From: an alpha proteobacterium AAP38
Lineage (GTDB): Bacteria > Pseudomonadota > Alphaproteobacteria > Azospirillales > Azospirillaceae
DNA: 64,000 bases
Direction: 5' to 3'
Assembly: GCA_001296005.1 (NCBI GenBank)
Contig: LJHR01000011.1
Coordinates: 62,001 to 126,000 of the forward strand
This document shows, piece by piece, positions 34,193 through 44,218 of the stretch. Position numbers and translations under genes: made by a program. Under the pieces are notes generated by a model that ran no database searches, had not been told where the DNA came from, and saw only the letters and a program-made list of their open reading frames with translations. Each line of letters begins with the position of its first letter. Positions within the stretch are counted from its first letter, which is position 1.

Positions 34193-35096
34193 CGGGGCGC
34201 CGGCGGGGGATATGGTGCTTGTTGTCGATGATAATCGCGACGAGTTGAACATGCTGGTCGAGGCGCTGGAACGCGGCGGGTTCACGGCCCTGGCCGCCAC
34301 GCGGGGGGAAGCGGCGCTGACCCTTCTGGAACGGGTGATGCCGTCGCTGGTGGTGATGGATGCCGTCATGCCCGGCATGGATGGTTTCACTACCTGTCAG
34401 CAGATCAAGCGCGATGCGCGCACCGCCCATCTGCCCGTCATCTTCATGACAGGACTGACCGAAACCGCCCATGTGCTGCGCGGGCTGGAGGTGGGTGGCA
34501 CCGATTATGTGACCAAGCCCGTCAATCTGGTCGAACTGCTGGCCCGCATCCGGGTGCATATTGCCACGGCGCGGGCCGCCCATGGGGCGCGGCTGGCGCT
34601 GGATGCGTCGGGCCGGCATCTGTTTGCCGTAAGTCCACTAGGACATATCCTGTGGTCCACACCGCAGGCGGCCAGCCTGCTGTCGGCGGCGTTCGGCGAA
34701 GGGGCCGTGCCGCCCGAACCGGTGCAGGCTCTGCTGCTGCGCGCCGTGTCCGGCGGGTCGGATACGGAGACGGTGGAACCCCTGGCGCCCGCCGCTGGGG
34801 TGGGGCCGGCCCGCTACCTGCTGCCCACGGCGCCGGGCGAACATCTGTTCCAGCTGACCGCTGCCGGTCCGTCGGGCGAGGATATCCTTCGCGCGCAGAT
34901 CGACCTGACCCTCCGCGAGGTGGAGGTACTGCGCTGGCTGATCCATGGCAAGACCAACCGGGAAATCAGCGAAATCCTGGGCATCAGCCCCCGCACCGTG
35001 AACAAACATCTGGAACGCATCTTCTCCAAGATGGGCGTTGAAAACCGCGCTTCGGCCACCTCACTGGCCATGCGGATCATGGCGGGCAAGGGGTAG
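34185..35096 (+). CDS. LuxR-type response regulator of the urea module
   Basis: A 303-residue protein. The receiver (MVLVVDDNRDELNMLVEALERGGF, phosphoacceptor Asp near 58 in LVVMDAVMPGMDGF, FMTG, DYVTKPVN) is followed by a linker of about 100 residues and a LuxR helix-turn-helix at about 240-295 (LTLREVEVLRWLIHGKTNREISEILGISPRTVNKHLERIFSKMGVENRASA). Overlap with the kinase gene means the two form a pair. The likely binding sites are the ATACGTC-N4-KRCGTAT dyads upstream of the kinase/porin genes and of the allophanate hydrolase gene that follows. Confidence 0.88.
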   Translation: MRDGAPAGDMVLVVDDNRDELNMLVEALERGGFTALAATRGEAALTLLERVMPSLVVMDAVMPGMDGFTTCQQIKRDARTAHLPVIFMTGLTETAHVLRGLEVGGTDYVTKPVNLVELLARIRVHIATARAAHGARLALDASGRHLFAVSPLGHILWSTPQAASLLSAAFGEGAVPPEPVQALLLRAVSGGSDTETVEPLAPAAGVGPARYLLPTAPGEHLFQLTAAGPSGEDILRAQIDLTLREVEVLRWLIHGKTNREISEILGISPRTVNKHLERIFSKMGVENRASATSLAMRIMAGKG

Positions 35097-35106
35097 CGCC
35101 CCCCCA

Positions 35107-35124
35107 ATACGTCATCCTGCGTAT
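35107..35124. promoter_or_regulatory. Dyad operator upstream of allophanate hydrolase
   Basis: ATACGTC (35107-35113), four bases, TGCGTAT (35118-35124): same half-sites and spacing as the site at 30724, located 68 bases before the next start codon. Confidence 0.62.
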
Positions 35125-35192
35125 ATGGCGGTGCAGCATGGGTCCGCATACTGGCCTGACCGGGGCAAGCGGTACAGGAACCAGATCGGACC

Positions 35193-36980
35193 ATGAGCGC
35201 GATGATTGTCACCCAATTCTGGACCCTGCAGGACTGGACCAGGGCCTACCGGGCCGGGCAACGGCCACAGGATTTGCTGCCCACGCTGCTGGCGGCGCTT
35301 TCCACCGATGATCCGGCCTGGATCAGCCTGGTCAGGCCGGATGCACTGATGGCGCGGATCGCGGCTTTGGACCCGTCGGCCCCGCTTTACGGTATTCCCT
35401 TTGCCGTGAAGGACAATATCGACGCCGCCGGCCTGCCCACCACCTGCGCCTGCCCGGATTTTGCCTATGAGCCGGATGTCAGTGCCGCCGCCGTGGCGCG
35501 GCTGGAGGCGGCGGGGGCTGTGGTCATCGGCAAGACCAACCTGGATCAGTTCGCCACGGGTCTGGTGGGCACCCGATCCCCCTATGGCGCCGTGCCCAAT
35601 GCCTTTAGTGCCGATCATGTTTCCGGCGGGTCTAGTTCTGGATCGGCATCGGTGGTGGCGCGCGGTCTGGTGCCGTTCGCGCTGGGCACCGATACGGCGG
35701 GGTCGGGCCGGGTGCCGGCGGGGCATAATAATCTGGTAGGGTTCAAGCCCACGCGGGGGCTGGTTTCCACGCGCGGTCTGGTGCCAGCCTGCCGCACGCT
35801 GGACTGTATCACCATCATGGCCCTGTCGGTCGATGATGCGGCCAGCGTGATGGAGCGGATGCAGGGCTATGACGCTGCCGACGCCTATTCCCGCAAGGCC
35901 GGGCCCCCGCCCACCGCTTGGCCGGCGCGGCCCGTGCTGGGTATTCCCAATGCCCCCAACTGGTTCGGGGATGGCGCGGCAGAGGCGGCCTATCAGGTGT
36001 CGCTGTCGCGCCTGACCTCCCTGGGCGTTGACCTGCGCGCCATTGATTTTCAGCCGCTATGGGATGTGGCGGCACTGCTTTATGACGGGCCATGGGTCGC
36101 CGAACGCTATGCCGCCATCGAAGGCGTGATGCGCGACAGGCCCGATATGGTGCACCCTGTCGTCCGTTCGATCATCGACAAGGCCCGGGCCTTCACCGCC
36201 GCCGACGGGTTCAAGGCCGAGTATCGGCGCATGGAACTGGCGCGAAGGGTCGAAGGCTTGATGGCGGGTCTGGATGGTCTGTTGGTGCCCACCGCCCCGA
36301 CCCTGCCCACCATTGCCGAGGTGATGTTGGACCCGATGGGGGTGAACAGCCGCATGGGGCTCTACACCAATTTCGTGAACCTGATGGACTGGTCGGCCAT
36401 CGCCCTGCCGGGGGGCATGCGCAGCGATGGTCTGCCCGCCGGCATCACCCTGATCGCGCCCGCCTGGAACGAAGCACGGCTGATCGAATTTGGCCGGTTG
36501 TGGCAGGCAGCCAGCCCGTGGAAGCGCGGGGCCAGCAGCCTGTCGCTGCCGCAGCCGGAAAAGATGGTGGATGGACGGCACGGGCATATCACGCTGGCGG
36601 TCGTCGGCGCGCACCTGTCGGGCATGCCGCTTAACGGGCAGCTGACGGAACGCGGTGCCGTGCTGCTGGAAAGCACGCTGACCTCTGCTGCCTATCGCCT
36701 TTACGCCCTGCCGGGCACCACGCCGCCCAAGCCGGGGCTGGTGCGCACCGGCGAGGGGATGCCCATCGCGGTGGAACTGTGGGACATGCCTGTAGCTCAT
36801 TACGGGTCCTTCGTGGCGTTGATCCCGCCGCCGCTGGGTATCGGCACCCTGGAACTGGTCGATGGCCGGCATGTGCAGGGTTTCCTGTGCGAGGCCTGGG
36901 CCACAAGCGACGCAGCCGACATTACCAGCCTGGGCGGCTGGCGCGCCTATATGCGCCTGCGTGCGCAGAATGCCGCTTGA
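35193..36980 (+). CDS. atzF: Allophanate hydrolase
   Basis: A 595-residue amidase-signature enzyme that hydrolyses allophanate to CO2 and ammonia, the second step of the ATP-dependent urea amidolyase route. The catalytic Lys lies in FAVKDNIDAAGLPTT. The Gly/Ser stretch with cis-Ser and Ser nucleophile is HVSGGSSSGSASVVARGLVPFALGTDTAGSGRVPAG. The C-terminal domain (HITLAVVGAHLSGMPLNGQLTERGA, YALPGTTPPKPGLVR) is the extra domain found in AtzF-type hydrolases and absent from ordinary amidases. It directly precedes urea carboxylase, its source of substrate. The first Met is used; Met4 is a possible alternative. Confidence 0.94.
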   Translation: MSAMIVTQFWTLQDWTRAYRAGQRPQDLLPTLLAALSTDDPAWISLVRPDALMARIAALDPSAPLYGIPFAVKDNIDAAGLPTTCACPDFAYEPDVSAAAVARLEAAGAVVIGKTNLDQFATGLVGTRSPYGAVPNAFSADHVSGGSSSGSASVVARGLVPFALGTDTAGSGRVPAGHNNLVGFKPTRGLVSTRGLVPACRTLDCITIMALSVDDAASVMERMQGYDAADAYSRKAGPPPTAWPARPVLGIPNAPNWFGDGAAEAAYQVSLSRLTSLGVDLRAIDFQPLWDVAALLYDGPWVAERYAAIEGVMRDRPDMVHPVVRSIIDKARAFTAADGFKAEYRRMELARRVEGLMAGLDGLLVPTAPTLPTIAEVMLDPMGVNSRMGLYTNFVNLMDWSAIALPGGMRSDGLPAGITLIAPAWNEARLIEFGRLWQAASPWKRGASSLSLPQPEKMVDGRHGHITLAVVGAHLSGMPLNGQLTERGAVLLESTLTSAAYRLYALPGTTPPKPGLVRTGEGMPIAVELWDMPVAHYGSFVALIPPPLGIGTLELVDGRHVQGFLCEAWATSDAADITSLGGWRAYMRLRAQNAA

Positions 36981-36997
36981 TCAGGGGAGAACAAAGC

Positions 36998-39900
36998 ATG
37001 TTTAAGACCGTCCTGATCGCCAATCGTGGTGAAATTGCCGTTCGTATCGCCGCCACCTTGAAGCGGATGGGTATTCGCTCGGTCGCGGTCTATTCCGACG
37101 CCGATGCCGACAGTCTGCATGTGGCCGTTGCCGATATCGCCATCCCGCTGGGCGGGCAGACGCCGGCGGAGAGCTATCTGCGCGGTGACCGGATCATTGA
37201 AATCGCCAGGGAGACGGGGGCGGAGGCCATCATCCCCGGCTATGGCTTCCTGTCGGAGAATACCGAGTTCGCCGAACAATGCGCCGCCGCCGGCATCGCC
37301 TTCGTGGGCCCCACCCCGGACCAGATCCGCCGGTTCGGCCTTAAACACACCTCCCGCGAGATTGCCAAGGCGGCGGGCGTTCCCCTGACGCCCGGCACTG
37401 ACCTGTTGAAGGATGTGGAGGAGGCGAAGGCGGCGGCGGCAGAAATCGGCTATCCCGTCATGCTGAAAAGTACTGCGGGTGGCGGCGGCATCGGGTTGCA
37501 GCGCTGCGCCGATGAGGGGGAACTGGTCGCGGCGTTCGACAGTGTGAAGCGTCTGGGCCAGTCCTTTTTCAAGGATGGCGGCGTCTTCATCGAACGGTTC
37601 GTGTCGGACGCCCGGCATGTCGAGGTTCAGATCTTCGGCGATGGTCGGGGCAATGTGGTGGCCCTGGGCGAACGGGATTGTTCGGTGCAGCGCCGTAATC
37701 AAAAAGTGATCGAGGAAACGCCCGCCCCAGGATTGCCGCCCGATACCCGCCGCCGCCTTCTGGACGCCGCTGTGCGTCTGGGGCAGGCGGTGGGCTATGT
37801 CTCGGCGGGAACGGTAGAGTTCATCTATGACGGGGCGCGCGACGCCTTCTACTTCCTTGAGGTGAATACGCGGTTGCAGGTTGAGCATCCGGTGACGGAG
37901 ACGGTGACCGGTCTGGACCTTGTGGAATGGATGATCAGCATCGCCGCCGGCGACCCGCCCGATTTCGCCCGCGTGCCGGAACCGCAGGGCGCATCGATCG
38001 AAGTGCGGCTTTATGCGGAGAATCCGGTGCGCAATTTCGCGCCCTCGCCCGGCACCCTGACGGAGGTGTTCTTCCCCGATGGCGTGCGCGTCGATGGATG
38101 GGTGCGTACCGGCACGGAGGTGTCTGCCAACTATGACCCGATGATCGCCAAGCTGATCGTGCATGGAACGGACCGGGAGGCAGCGCGGTTGAAGATGCTG
38201 GCGGCGCTGGACGCCACACGCCTGCATGGCATCGCCACCAATCTGGATTATCTGCGCGGCATCCTGTCGGGCGATACCTTCATCCAGGGACGCATGTCCA
38301 CCCGCTTCCTGGACAGCTATCACCATGTCTCCCCCGTGGTGGAGGTGGTGGAGGCCGGCACCTACACGACCGTGCAGGATTATCCGGGCCGGCATGGATA
38401 TTGGGATATCGGCGTGCCGCCGTCGGGGCCGATGGATGATTACGCCTTCCGCTTCGCCAACCGCATTGTCGGCAATGACGCGGCGGCGGCGGGTCTGGAA
38501 TGCACCCTGCAGGGCCCGACCCTGCGTTTTCATGGCGATGCCACCATCGCCCTGACCGGGGCCGTCATGACGGCTACGCTGAACGGGGGGGAGGTCCTGC
38601 CCTTCTGGATGCCGATCCATGTCAAGGCGGGGCAGGTGCTGCGCCTGGGCCGGGCGGAAAGCGGGTGCCGGACCTATATCGCCATCCGCAATGGGCTGGA
38701 TGTGCCCGACTATCTGGGCAGCAAATCGACCTTCGTCCTGGGGCAGTTTGGCGGCCATGCGGGCCGTACCCTGCGCGTCGGCGATGTGCTGCCGGTCAGC
38801 CGCCCAGGATCGCCCGCCTGCACCACTCCGGCGCCGGTGCTGGAACCTAACCCGGTTCCAACCAGCCTGATCCCCGCCTATGGCAAACATTGGGATATCG
38901 CGGTGCTGTATGGCCCTCATGGCGCGCCGGACTTCTTCAAGTCCGGGGCCATGGAAACCTTCTTCAGCAGCGATTATCGCGTGCATCACAATTCCAACCG
39001 GTTGGGCGTGCGGCTGGTGGGGCCAAAGCCGGAATGGACGCGCAGCGATGGCGGGGAGGCGGGACTGCACCCGTCCAACATCCATGATTGCGTCTACGCT
39101 ATCGGTAGCATCAATTTTACCGGCGACACGCCCGTCATTCTGACCTGCGACGGGCCCAGCCTGGGCGGCTTCGTCTGCCCCGCCACCATAATCAAGGCCG
39201 ACCTGTGGAAGGTGGGGCAGGTGAAACCGGGCGACACCATCCGCTTTCGCCCCGTCAGCTTCGCCGACGCCCTGGCCCTGGAACAGGCGCAGGATGCTGC
39301 GATTGCCGGGTTGGACGATGCGGTGCTGCCGGTGCCGGCGGTAATTGCACCCGATAGCTGCATCCTGACCCGCCTGCCGGCCAGCGGCGACCGGCCCATG
39401 GTCACCTATCGTCAGGCCGGCGATAAATACATCATGCTGGAATATGGGGAGAATGTGCTGGACCTGCGGCTGCGGCTGCGCATCCATCTGTTGATGGAGG
39501 CACTGACGGCGGCCAAGGTGCCAGGGGTGGCCGAACTGTCGCCCGGCGTGCGGTCGGTGCAAATCCATTATGACAGCCGGGTCGTCCATCAGGATGCGCT
39601 GGTCGCGACCTTGCTAAAGCTGGAGGAAGGGCTGGGATCGGTGGCGGGGCTGAAAGTGCCCAGCCGCATCGTGCATCTGCCCATGGCGTTTGAGGACAGC
39701 GCCACCTTGGGTGCCGTCACCCGCTATCAGGAAACGGTGAAGGCGGACGCCCCCTGGCTCCCCAACAATGTCGATTTCATTCAGCGCATCAACGGCTTGG
39801 AGAGCCGGGAACAGGTGCGTGACACGATCTTTGATGCCAGTTACATGGTGCTGGGCCTGGGCGATGTCTATCTGGGCGCCCCCTGTGCGGTACCGCTGGA

Positions 39901-40588
39901 CCCTCGCCACCGCCTGCTGACCAGCAAGTATAATCCCGCCCGCACCTACACCGCAGAGGGCACGGTAGGCATCGGCGGCGTTTATATGTGCATCTATGGC
40001 ATGGACAGCCCCGGCGGATACCAGCTGGTGGGCCGTACCGTGCCCATCTGGAACAAGTTCCTGGCCAACCGGCAGTTCGGGGCCGAACCCTGGCTGCTGC
40101 GTTTCTTTGACCGCGTGCGCTTCTATCCGGTGACGGAGCCGGAACTGGACAGGTTCCGCGCCGATTTCCGTGCGGGCCGTGCGCAGGTGACGGTGGAGGA
40201 TTCGGTCTTCGATCTGGAGGCGCATGAGGCGGCCTTGGCGGCAGAGGCCGACGACATTGCCGCCTTCCGCGCCCGCCAGCAGGCGGCATTCACGGCAGAG
40301 GTGGCACGCTGGCAGACCGATGACGGTGCCATAGCGGCGGAGGCCGATGCCGCCCCCGCCGTGGCGGATGAGAACGCCATCCAGGCCGATATTTCCGGCA
40401 ATGTCTGGAAGGTGCTGGTGGAGGTGGGGCAGCAGGTGGAGCCGGGCCAGACCCTGGTTGTGCTGGAAGCCATGAAGATGGAATTCGCCATCCAGGCGCG
40501 AAGCGCCGGTCGTGTCGGGGCCGTCCATTGCCGGGCCGGGCGGTCCGTCACGGCGGGTGATGCACTGTTGTCGATGGAGGTGGCCTGA
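36998..40588 (+). CDS. uca: Urea carboxylase (biotin-dependent)
   Basis: A 1196-residue biotin enzyme that carboxylates urea to allophanate using ATP and bicarbonate. Residues 1-450 are biotin carboxylase (MFKTVLIANRGEIAVRIAATLKRMG, ATP-grasp loop KSTAGGGGIGLQRC, FLEVNTRLQVEHPVTE). The central carboxyltransferase part consists of the KipA/KipI-like halves (VQDYPGRHGYWDIGVPPSGPMDDYAFRFANRIVGND, IHYDSRVVHQDALVATLLKLEE). The C-terminal biotin carrier domain has the modified lysine in EAMKMEF. The start at 36998 is the family start; a longer frame back to 36779 lies inside allophanate hydrolase. Length is normal for the bacterial enzyme without a fused hydrolase. Confidence 0.96.
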   Translation: MFKTVLIANRGEIAVRIAATLKRMGIRSVAVYSDADADSLHVAVADIAIPLGGQTPAESYLRGDRIIEIARETGAEAIIPGYGFLSENTEFAEQCAAAGIAFVGPTPDQIRRFGLKHTSREIAKAAGVPLTPGTDLLKDVEEAKAAAAEIGYPVMLKSTAGGGGIGLQRCADEGELVAAFDSVKRLGQSFFKDGGVFIERFVSDARHVEVQIFGDGRGNVVALGERDCSVQRRNQKVIEETPAPGLPPDTRRRLLDAAVRLGQAVGYVSAGTVEFIYDGARDAFYFLEVNTRLQVEHPVTETVTGLDLVEWMISIAAGDPPDFARVPEPQGASIEVRLYAENPVRNFAPSPGTLTEVFFPDGVRVDGWVRTGTEVSANYDPMIAKLIVHGTDREAARLKMLAALDATRLHGIATNLDYLRGILSGDTFIQGRMSTRFLDSYHHVSPVVEVVEAGTYTTVQDYPGRHGYWDIGVPPSGPMDDYAFRFANRIVGNDAAAAGLECTLQGPTLRFHGDATIALTGAVMTATLNGGEVLPFWMPIHVKAGQVLRLGRAESGCRTYIAIRNGLDVPDYLGSKSTFVLGQFGGHAGRTLRVGDVLPVSRPGSPACTTPAPVLEPNPVPTSLIPAYGKHWDIAVLYGPHGAPDFFKSGAMETFFSSDYRVHHNSNRLGVRLVGPKPEWTRSDGGEAGLHPSNIHDCVYAIGSINFTGDTPVILTCDGPSLGGFVCPATIIKADLWKVGQVKPGDTIRFRPVSFADALALEQAQDAAIAGLDDAVLPVPAVIAPDSCILTRLPASGDRPMVTYRQAGDKYIMLEYGENVLDLRLRLRIHLLMEALTAAKVPGVAELSPGVRSVQIHYDSRVVHQDALVATLLKLEEGLGSVAGLKVPSRIVHLPMAFEDSATLGAVTRYQETVKADAPWLPNNVDFIQRINGLESREQVRDTIFDASYMVLGLGDVYLGAPCAVPLDPRHRLLTSKYNPARTYTAEGTVGIGGVYMCIYGMDSPGGYQLVGRTVPIWNKFLANRQFGAEPWLLRFFDRVRFYPVTEPELDRFRADFRAGRAQVTVEDSVFDLEAHEAALAAEADDIAAFRARQQAAFTAEVARWQTDDGAIAAEADAAPAVADENAIQADISGNVWKVLVEVGQQVEPGQTLVVLEAMKMEFAIQARSAGRVGAVHCRAGRSVTAGDALLSMEVA

Positions 40589-40593
40589 CGGGC

Positions 40594-40610
40594 GGGGGCT
40601 TCGTGCCCCC
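40594..40610 (+). terminator. Hairpin after urea carboxylase
   Basis: GGGGGC/GCCCCC with a 5-base loop, 5 bases after the stop. No T-tract follows, so termination here is uncertain. Confidence 0.4.
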
Positions 40611-40733
40611 ACATGGCGGAGATGACTTCCCTTTCGGGCAAGTTACCGCTATCATTTTCATCGCGGACGAATGGTAAGGCCAATAACATCTGATTTTGCC
40701 GGGAAGTCCGCTGAATGACCATGCGTGCCCAGC

Positions 40734-40756
40734 AAAATTGGAATTACCAATTTTGT
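40734..40756. promoter_or_regulatory. Perfect palindromic operator upstream of uxuA
   Basis: CAAAATTGG (40734-40742) and CCAATTTTG (40748-40756) form a perfect 9-bp inverted repeat around AATTA, about 100 bases ahead of the uxuA start. The TTGG...CCAA core recalls UxuR/ExuR (FadR-type GntR) operators of hexuronate regulons. Confidence 0.6.
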
Positions 40757-40852
40757 TGAATTCCCATGCGCCAATGGTGTTCAATCAATCCGGACACAAG
40801 ACCGGCCCACCCCCTTTCTGGGCAGCGAGCGCCGGCAGCAGGGAATTGCACC

Positions 40853-42025
40853 ATGTTGATGACACAGACCATGCGCTGGTTCGGCCCGAATGATCCGGTG
40901 CGGCTGGTGGATATCCGCCAGGCCGGCGCCACCGGTATCGTCACGGCCCTGCATGAGTTGCCGAACGGCGCGGTCTGGACTGTGGATGCCATCCAGGCCC
41001 GCAAGCAGATGATCGAGGCGGCGGGCCTGGCCTGGGATGTGGTGGAAAGCGTTCCCGTGCATGAGGGGATCAAGACCGCCGGTGCCGATTGGGACCGCCT
41101 GATCGATGCCTATCGGCAGAGCCTGCGCAATCTGGGCGCCTGCGGCGTACGGGTCGTGACCTATAATTTCATGCCGCTGTTGGACTGGACCCGCACGGAC
41201 CTGTCCTTTGCCATGCCCGATGGGGCGCGGGCCCTGCGCTTCGACTGGGATGCCGTCGCGGCCTATGATCAGTATATTCTGGAACGTCCGGGGGCGGAGG
41301 TTGACTATGCCCCCGATGTCCGCGCCCGTGCCCGCGCTCTGTATGACGGGATGAGTGCGCAGGATCGCCACGCCCTGGAACGCACCATCATCGCCGGTCT
41401 GCCGGGCAGCGAGGAAAGCTTCACCTCTGCGCAGTTCCTGGACGCCATCGGCACCTATCGCGATATCGGCGCAGAGACGCTGCGCCGCAACCATGTGCGC
41501 TTCCTGGAGGAAGTGTGCCCCGCGGCAGAGGCAGCGGGGGTGCAACTGGTGGTTCATCCCGATGACCCGCCTTTCCCGATCTTCGGCCTGCCGCGCGTGG
41601 TCAGCACGGAGGCGGATGTGACCAACCTGTTCCGGCAGGTGCCCAGTGCCGCCAATGGCCTGTGCTTTTGCGCCGGTTCCTTCGGTGCGCGCGCCGACAA
41701 TGATTTGCCCGGCATCATCCGCCGCCTTGGCGACCGCATCGGCTTCGTGCATCTGCGCTCCGTCCAGCGGGAGCCGGATGGAAAGTCGTTCCATGAGGCC
41801 GCCCATCTGGAAGGCGATGCCGGCATGGCCGACATCGTGGCGGCCCTGTGCGAGGTGTCCGATGCACAGAACCGCAGCATCCCGATGCGCCCCGACCATG
41901 GCCACCAGATGCTGGATGATCTGAACAAGGTTACCAACCCCGGCTATTCCCTGCTGGGCCGCATGCGCGGTCTGGCCGAACTGCGCGGGCTGGAGCGGGG
42001 GATACGGCACGCGCGGGGGCGTTAA
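40853..42025 (+). CDS. uxuA: Mannonate dehydratase
   Basis: A 390-residue UxuA that dehydrates D-mannonate to 2-keto-3-deoxygluconate, in hexuronate catabolism. Family text is clear: [129 protein letters not shown] and [10 protein letters not shown], including the His/Asp/Cys metal and catalytic residues. The ATG at 40853 has AGGGAA 8-13 bases upstream. It converges with the kduI operon. Confidence 0.95.
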   Translation: MLMTQTMRWFGPNDPVRLVDIRQAGATGIVTALHELPNGAVWTVDAIQARKQMIEAAGLAWDVVESVPVHEGIKTAGADWDRLIDAYRQSLRNLGACGVRVVTYNFMPLLDWTRTDLSFAMPDGARALRFDWDAVAAYDQYILERPGAEVDYAPDVRARARALYDGMSAQDRHALERTIIAGLPGSEESFTSAQFLDAIGTYRDIGAETLRRNHVRFLEEVCPAAEAAGVQLVVHPDDPPFPIFGLPRVVSTEADVTNLFRQVPSAANGLCFCAGSFGARADNDLPGIIRRLGDRIGFVHLRSVQREPDGKSFHEAAHLEGDAGMADIVAALCEVSDAQNRSIPMRPDHGHQMLDDLNKVTNPGYSLLGRMRGLAELRGLERGIRHARGR

Positions 42026-42033
42026 GCCCCCCG

Positions 42034-42870
42034 TCAGCACAGCTGGCAGATATCCTTCACATCCATGTCGTTGTAATCTAGGTTCTCCCCCGCCATTGCC
42101 CAGATGAAGCTGTAGGCGCGGGTGCCGCAGCCCATATGCACCGACCAGGGCGGGGAGATCACCACCTCCTCATTGCCCATCACCATGTGCCGCAACTGGT
42201 CCGGGTGACCCATATAGTGGAAGACGCGGTCATCTTCCCCCAGATCGAAATAGAGATAGATCTCCGACCGCCGCTCATGCACATGCGGCGGCATGGTGTT
42301 CCAGACACTGCCCGGTTCCAGGATGGTCATGCCCATGCAGAGCGAGGCGCTGGCGCAGGTATGGGGCAGGATCAGCTGAAAGATGCTGCGGTCATTGCCG
42401 GTTTCCAGGCTTCCCCGCCGCATCGGCGTGATGTCGGACAGGCTCAGCTTGCGCAGGGCGCAGGTGCGGTGGGCCGGCACGCTCAACAGGTAATAGCGCG
42501 CGCCATCCCCCTCGAACCGCACGTCCGTGCTGCCCATGGGAATATACAGCGCGTCGCGCGGTGCCATCTCAAACCGCTGGCCGTCGACGGTGACGGCCCC
42601 GGCCCCGGTCCCGATATTCACCACGCCCATTTCACGGCGTGACAGCAGCGGCTGGCCCGCCGCACTGTCGGGTTCGCTGTGCGCGGGCAGGGTCAGGCAT
42701 TGCCCGGAGGGCACGGCGCCGCCGATGATGAACCGTTCCCCGTGGGAGTAGTTGAGCACCAGTTCCCCCACCCGAAATAGGCCTGTGACCAGATAGCGGT
42801 CGCGCAGGTCCCCGTTCGACGCCCCCGCCATCATGGCGGGATGCGTCGCGTGGAAGGTCTTTTCGAACAA
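42034..42870 (-). CDS. kduI: 5-keto-4-deoxyuronate isomerase KduI
   Basis: A 278-residue double-cupin isomerase that converts 5-keto-4-deoxyuronate, made from unsaturated uronates, to 3-deoxy-D-glycero-2,5-hexodiulosonate. Recognisable blocks are [68 protein letters not shown] (metal-binding His/Glu) and [31 protein letters not shown]. It follows the GH105 gene by 32 bases on the same strand. The pair makes sense together because GH105 enzymes release the unsaturated uronate. Confidence 0.95.
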   Translation of the reverse strand: MFEKTFHATHPAMMAGASNGDLRDRYLVTGLFRVGELVLNYSHGERFIIGGAVPSGQCLTLPAHSEPDSAAGQPLLSRREMGVVNIGTGAGAVTVDGQRFEMAPRDALYIPMGSTDVRFEGDGARYYLLSVPAHRTCALRKLSLSDITPMRRGSLETGNDRSIFQLILPHTCASASLCMGMTILEPGSVWNTMPPHVHERRSEIYLYFDLGEDDRVFHYMGHPDQLRHMVMGNEEVVISPPWSVHMGCGTRAYSFIWAMAGENLDYNDMDVKDICQLC

Positions 42871-42902
42871 AATCGCCTCCGCTTTACAGCGTGTGGGCGG
42901 CC

Positions 42903-44069
42903 TCAGAGCTTCGCGATGGCGGAAGCCGCCAGCAGGAAGGCACCGACGCCGTAATATTGCGTATCCTGGGGTTCCACCTGTTCGGGCCGGTCGCTGACCT
43001 GTTGTACCCAGCCCAGACGCCCGTCAGGCTGGATCGAGCGGGTCAGCGCGTCCCAGCCGCGCCGTGCCACAGGTTCATAGGCGGCGCGGTCCAACAGCCC
43101 GGCATTGATCCCCCAGGCGATGGCATGGGTGTAGAAGGCCGTACCGCTGCTTTCCGCCGGGGAATTTTCCGGGGCCAGCAGCGAGGGCGGCCAATATCCG
43201 TCCGGCTTCTGCGTCGCCTTGATCTTGACGGCCATTTCCTTGAACAGGGCCTCCATCCGCAGCCGGTCCGGGCTATCCGGTTCCAGGAGCGGGATGGTCC
43301 GGGCCATGCCCGACAGGACCCAGCCATTGCCCCGGCTCCAGAACATCTTGCGCTGCTTGTCATCGCGGCGTTCGAAGAAGCGGCTGTCGCGGTAGTACAG
43401 GCTTTCGGCGGGATCGTAGAGGAAGTCGGTGGTGGCCCAGAATTCCGCCAGCGCGAAATCCCGATACCGATTGTCACCTGTCTGCCGCGACATTTCGATA
43501 AAGGCCGGCGGCGACATGAACAGCGCATCGCACCAGCACCAGCGCTTCAGGCACTCGGCATCATTATAGCCGGTGGGCGGTACGTAGAAGGCCAGGTTCA
43601 CGCGCACGGGATTAGCCAGCACGAAGTCGAACACTTTGCGCGACGGATTGATCACCGCTGGGTTGGCGCCATGCCTGGCGGCCCAGAGATAGGCCTGCCC
43701 GATCGTGTGGTCATCGGCATGATAGGGGCGCTCGGCCAGGGTCCAGCCATTCCTGGCACCTATATCCAGGATGGCCTTGGCGATATCGGGCGGGGCGCCG
43801 GCATCGGCCAGTTCCGTCATGCCCACCCAGAACACGGCCTGTTCCCAGCCGCGCGGGTTGCGGGTGCCGCCGGTGGCGCGGGGAATATGGCTGGTATCGG
43901 TCATCCGCGCCAGCTGCCATCGCGCCAGTTTCACGGCACTGTCGATGGCCGCCTTTGCCACCGGTGCCGGGGACGTTGCCTTGGGCGGTTCCTGCGCCGG
44001 GGCGGTGACGGGCAGGGCGGCCAGAAGCGGGGCCAGGGCCAGAAGGGCAAGGGTACGGGGCGTCTTCAT
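42903..44069 (-). CDS. GH105-family unsaturated (rhamno)galacturonyl hydrolase
   Basis: A 388-residue exported protein with a signal peptide ([26 protein letters not shown]). The (alpha/alpha)6 barrel carries GH105/YteR-type motifs: [47 protein letters not shown] with the catalytic Asp, [18 protein letters not shown] and [21 protein letters not shown]. Such enzymes remove the unsaturated terminal uronate left by pectate or rhamnogalacturonan lyases; here it probably acts in the periplasm. AAGGAAG precedes the ATG. A conserved operator lies about 90 bases upstream. Confidence 0.9.
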   Translation of the reverse strand: MKTPRTLALLALAPLLAALPVTAPAQEPPKATSPAPVAKAAIDSAVKLARWQLARMTDTSHIPRATGGTRNPRGWEQAVFWVGMTELADAGAPPDIAKAILDIGARNGWTLAERPYHADDHTIGQAYLWAARHGANPAVINPSRKVFDFVLANPVRVNLAFYVPPTGYNDAECLKRWCWCDALFMSPPAFIEMSRQTGDNRYRDFALAEFWATTDFLYDPAESLYYRDSRFFERRDDKQRKMFWSRGNGWVLSGMARTIPLLEPDSPDRLRMEALFKEMAVKIKATQKPDGYWPPSLLAPENSPAESSGTAFYTHAIAWGINAGLLDRAAYEPVARRGWDALTRSIQPDGRLGWVQQVSDRPEQVEPQDTQYYGVGAFLLAASAIAKL

Positions 44070-44156
44070 GGGGCTTCCTTGGGCAATGGATGGAGAGCGG
44101 CCCATGATGGTATTCTGTTCTGCATGATGCCTCCCCACGCGGACTATCGCCGCCTG

Positions 44157-44180
44157 AAAGTTATCATACAAATTTACGAC
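44157..44180. promoter_or_regulatory. Shared operator, copy upstream of GH105-kduI
   Basis: AAAGTTATCATACAAATTT then ACGAC. It matches the copy at 46102 at all but two positions of the 19-base core AAAGTTRTCATACRAATTT. It lies about 90 bases before the GH105 start. Confidence 0.65.
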
Positions 44181-44218
44181 CTATCGTCAAGCGCGACTGG
44201 TCAGGCCAGAAGGGGCGG

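Noticed and set aside
36947-39589. An 880-codon open frame antisense to urea carboxylase
   Set aside because: Composition is that of a reverse-frame artefact (His/Gln/Arg-rich) and urea carboxylase is unambiguous on the other strand.
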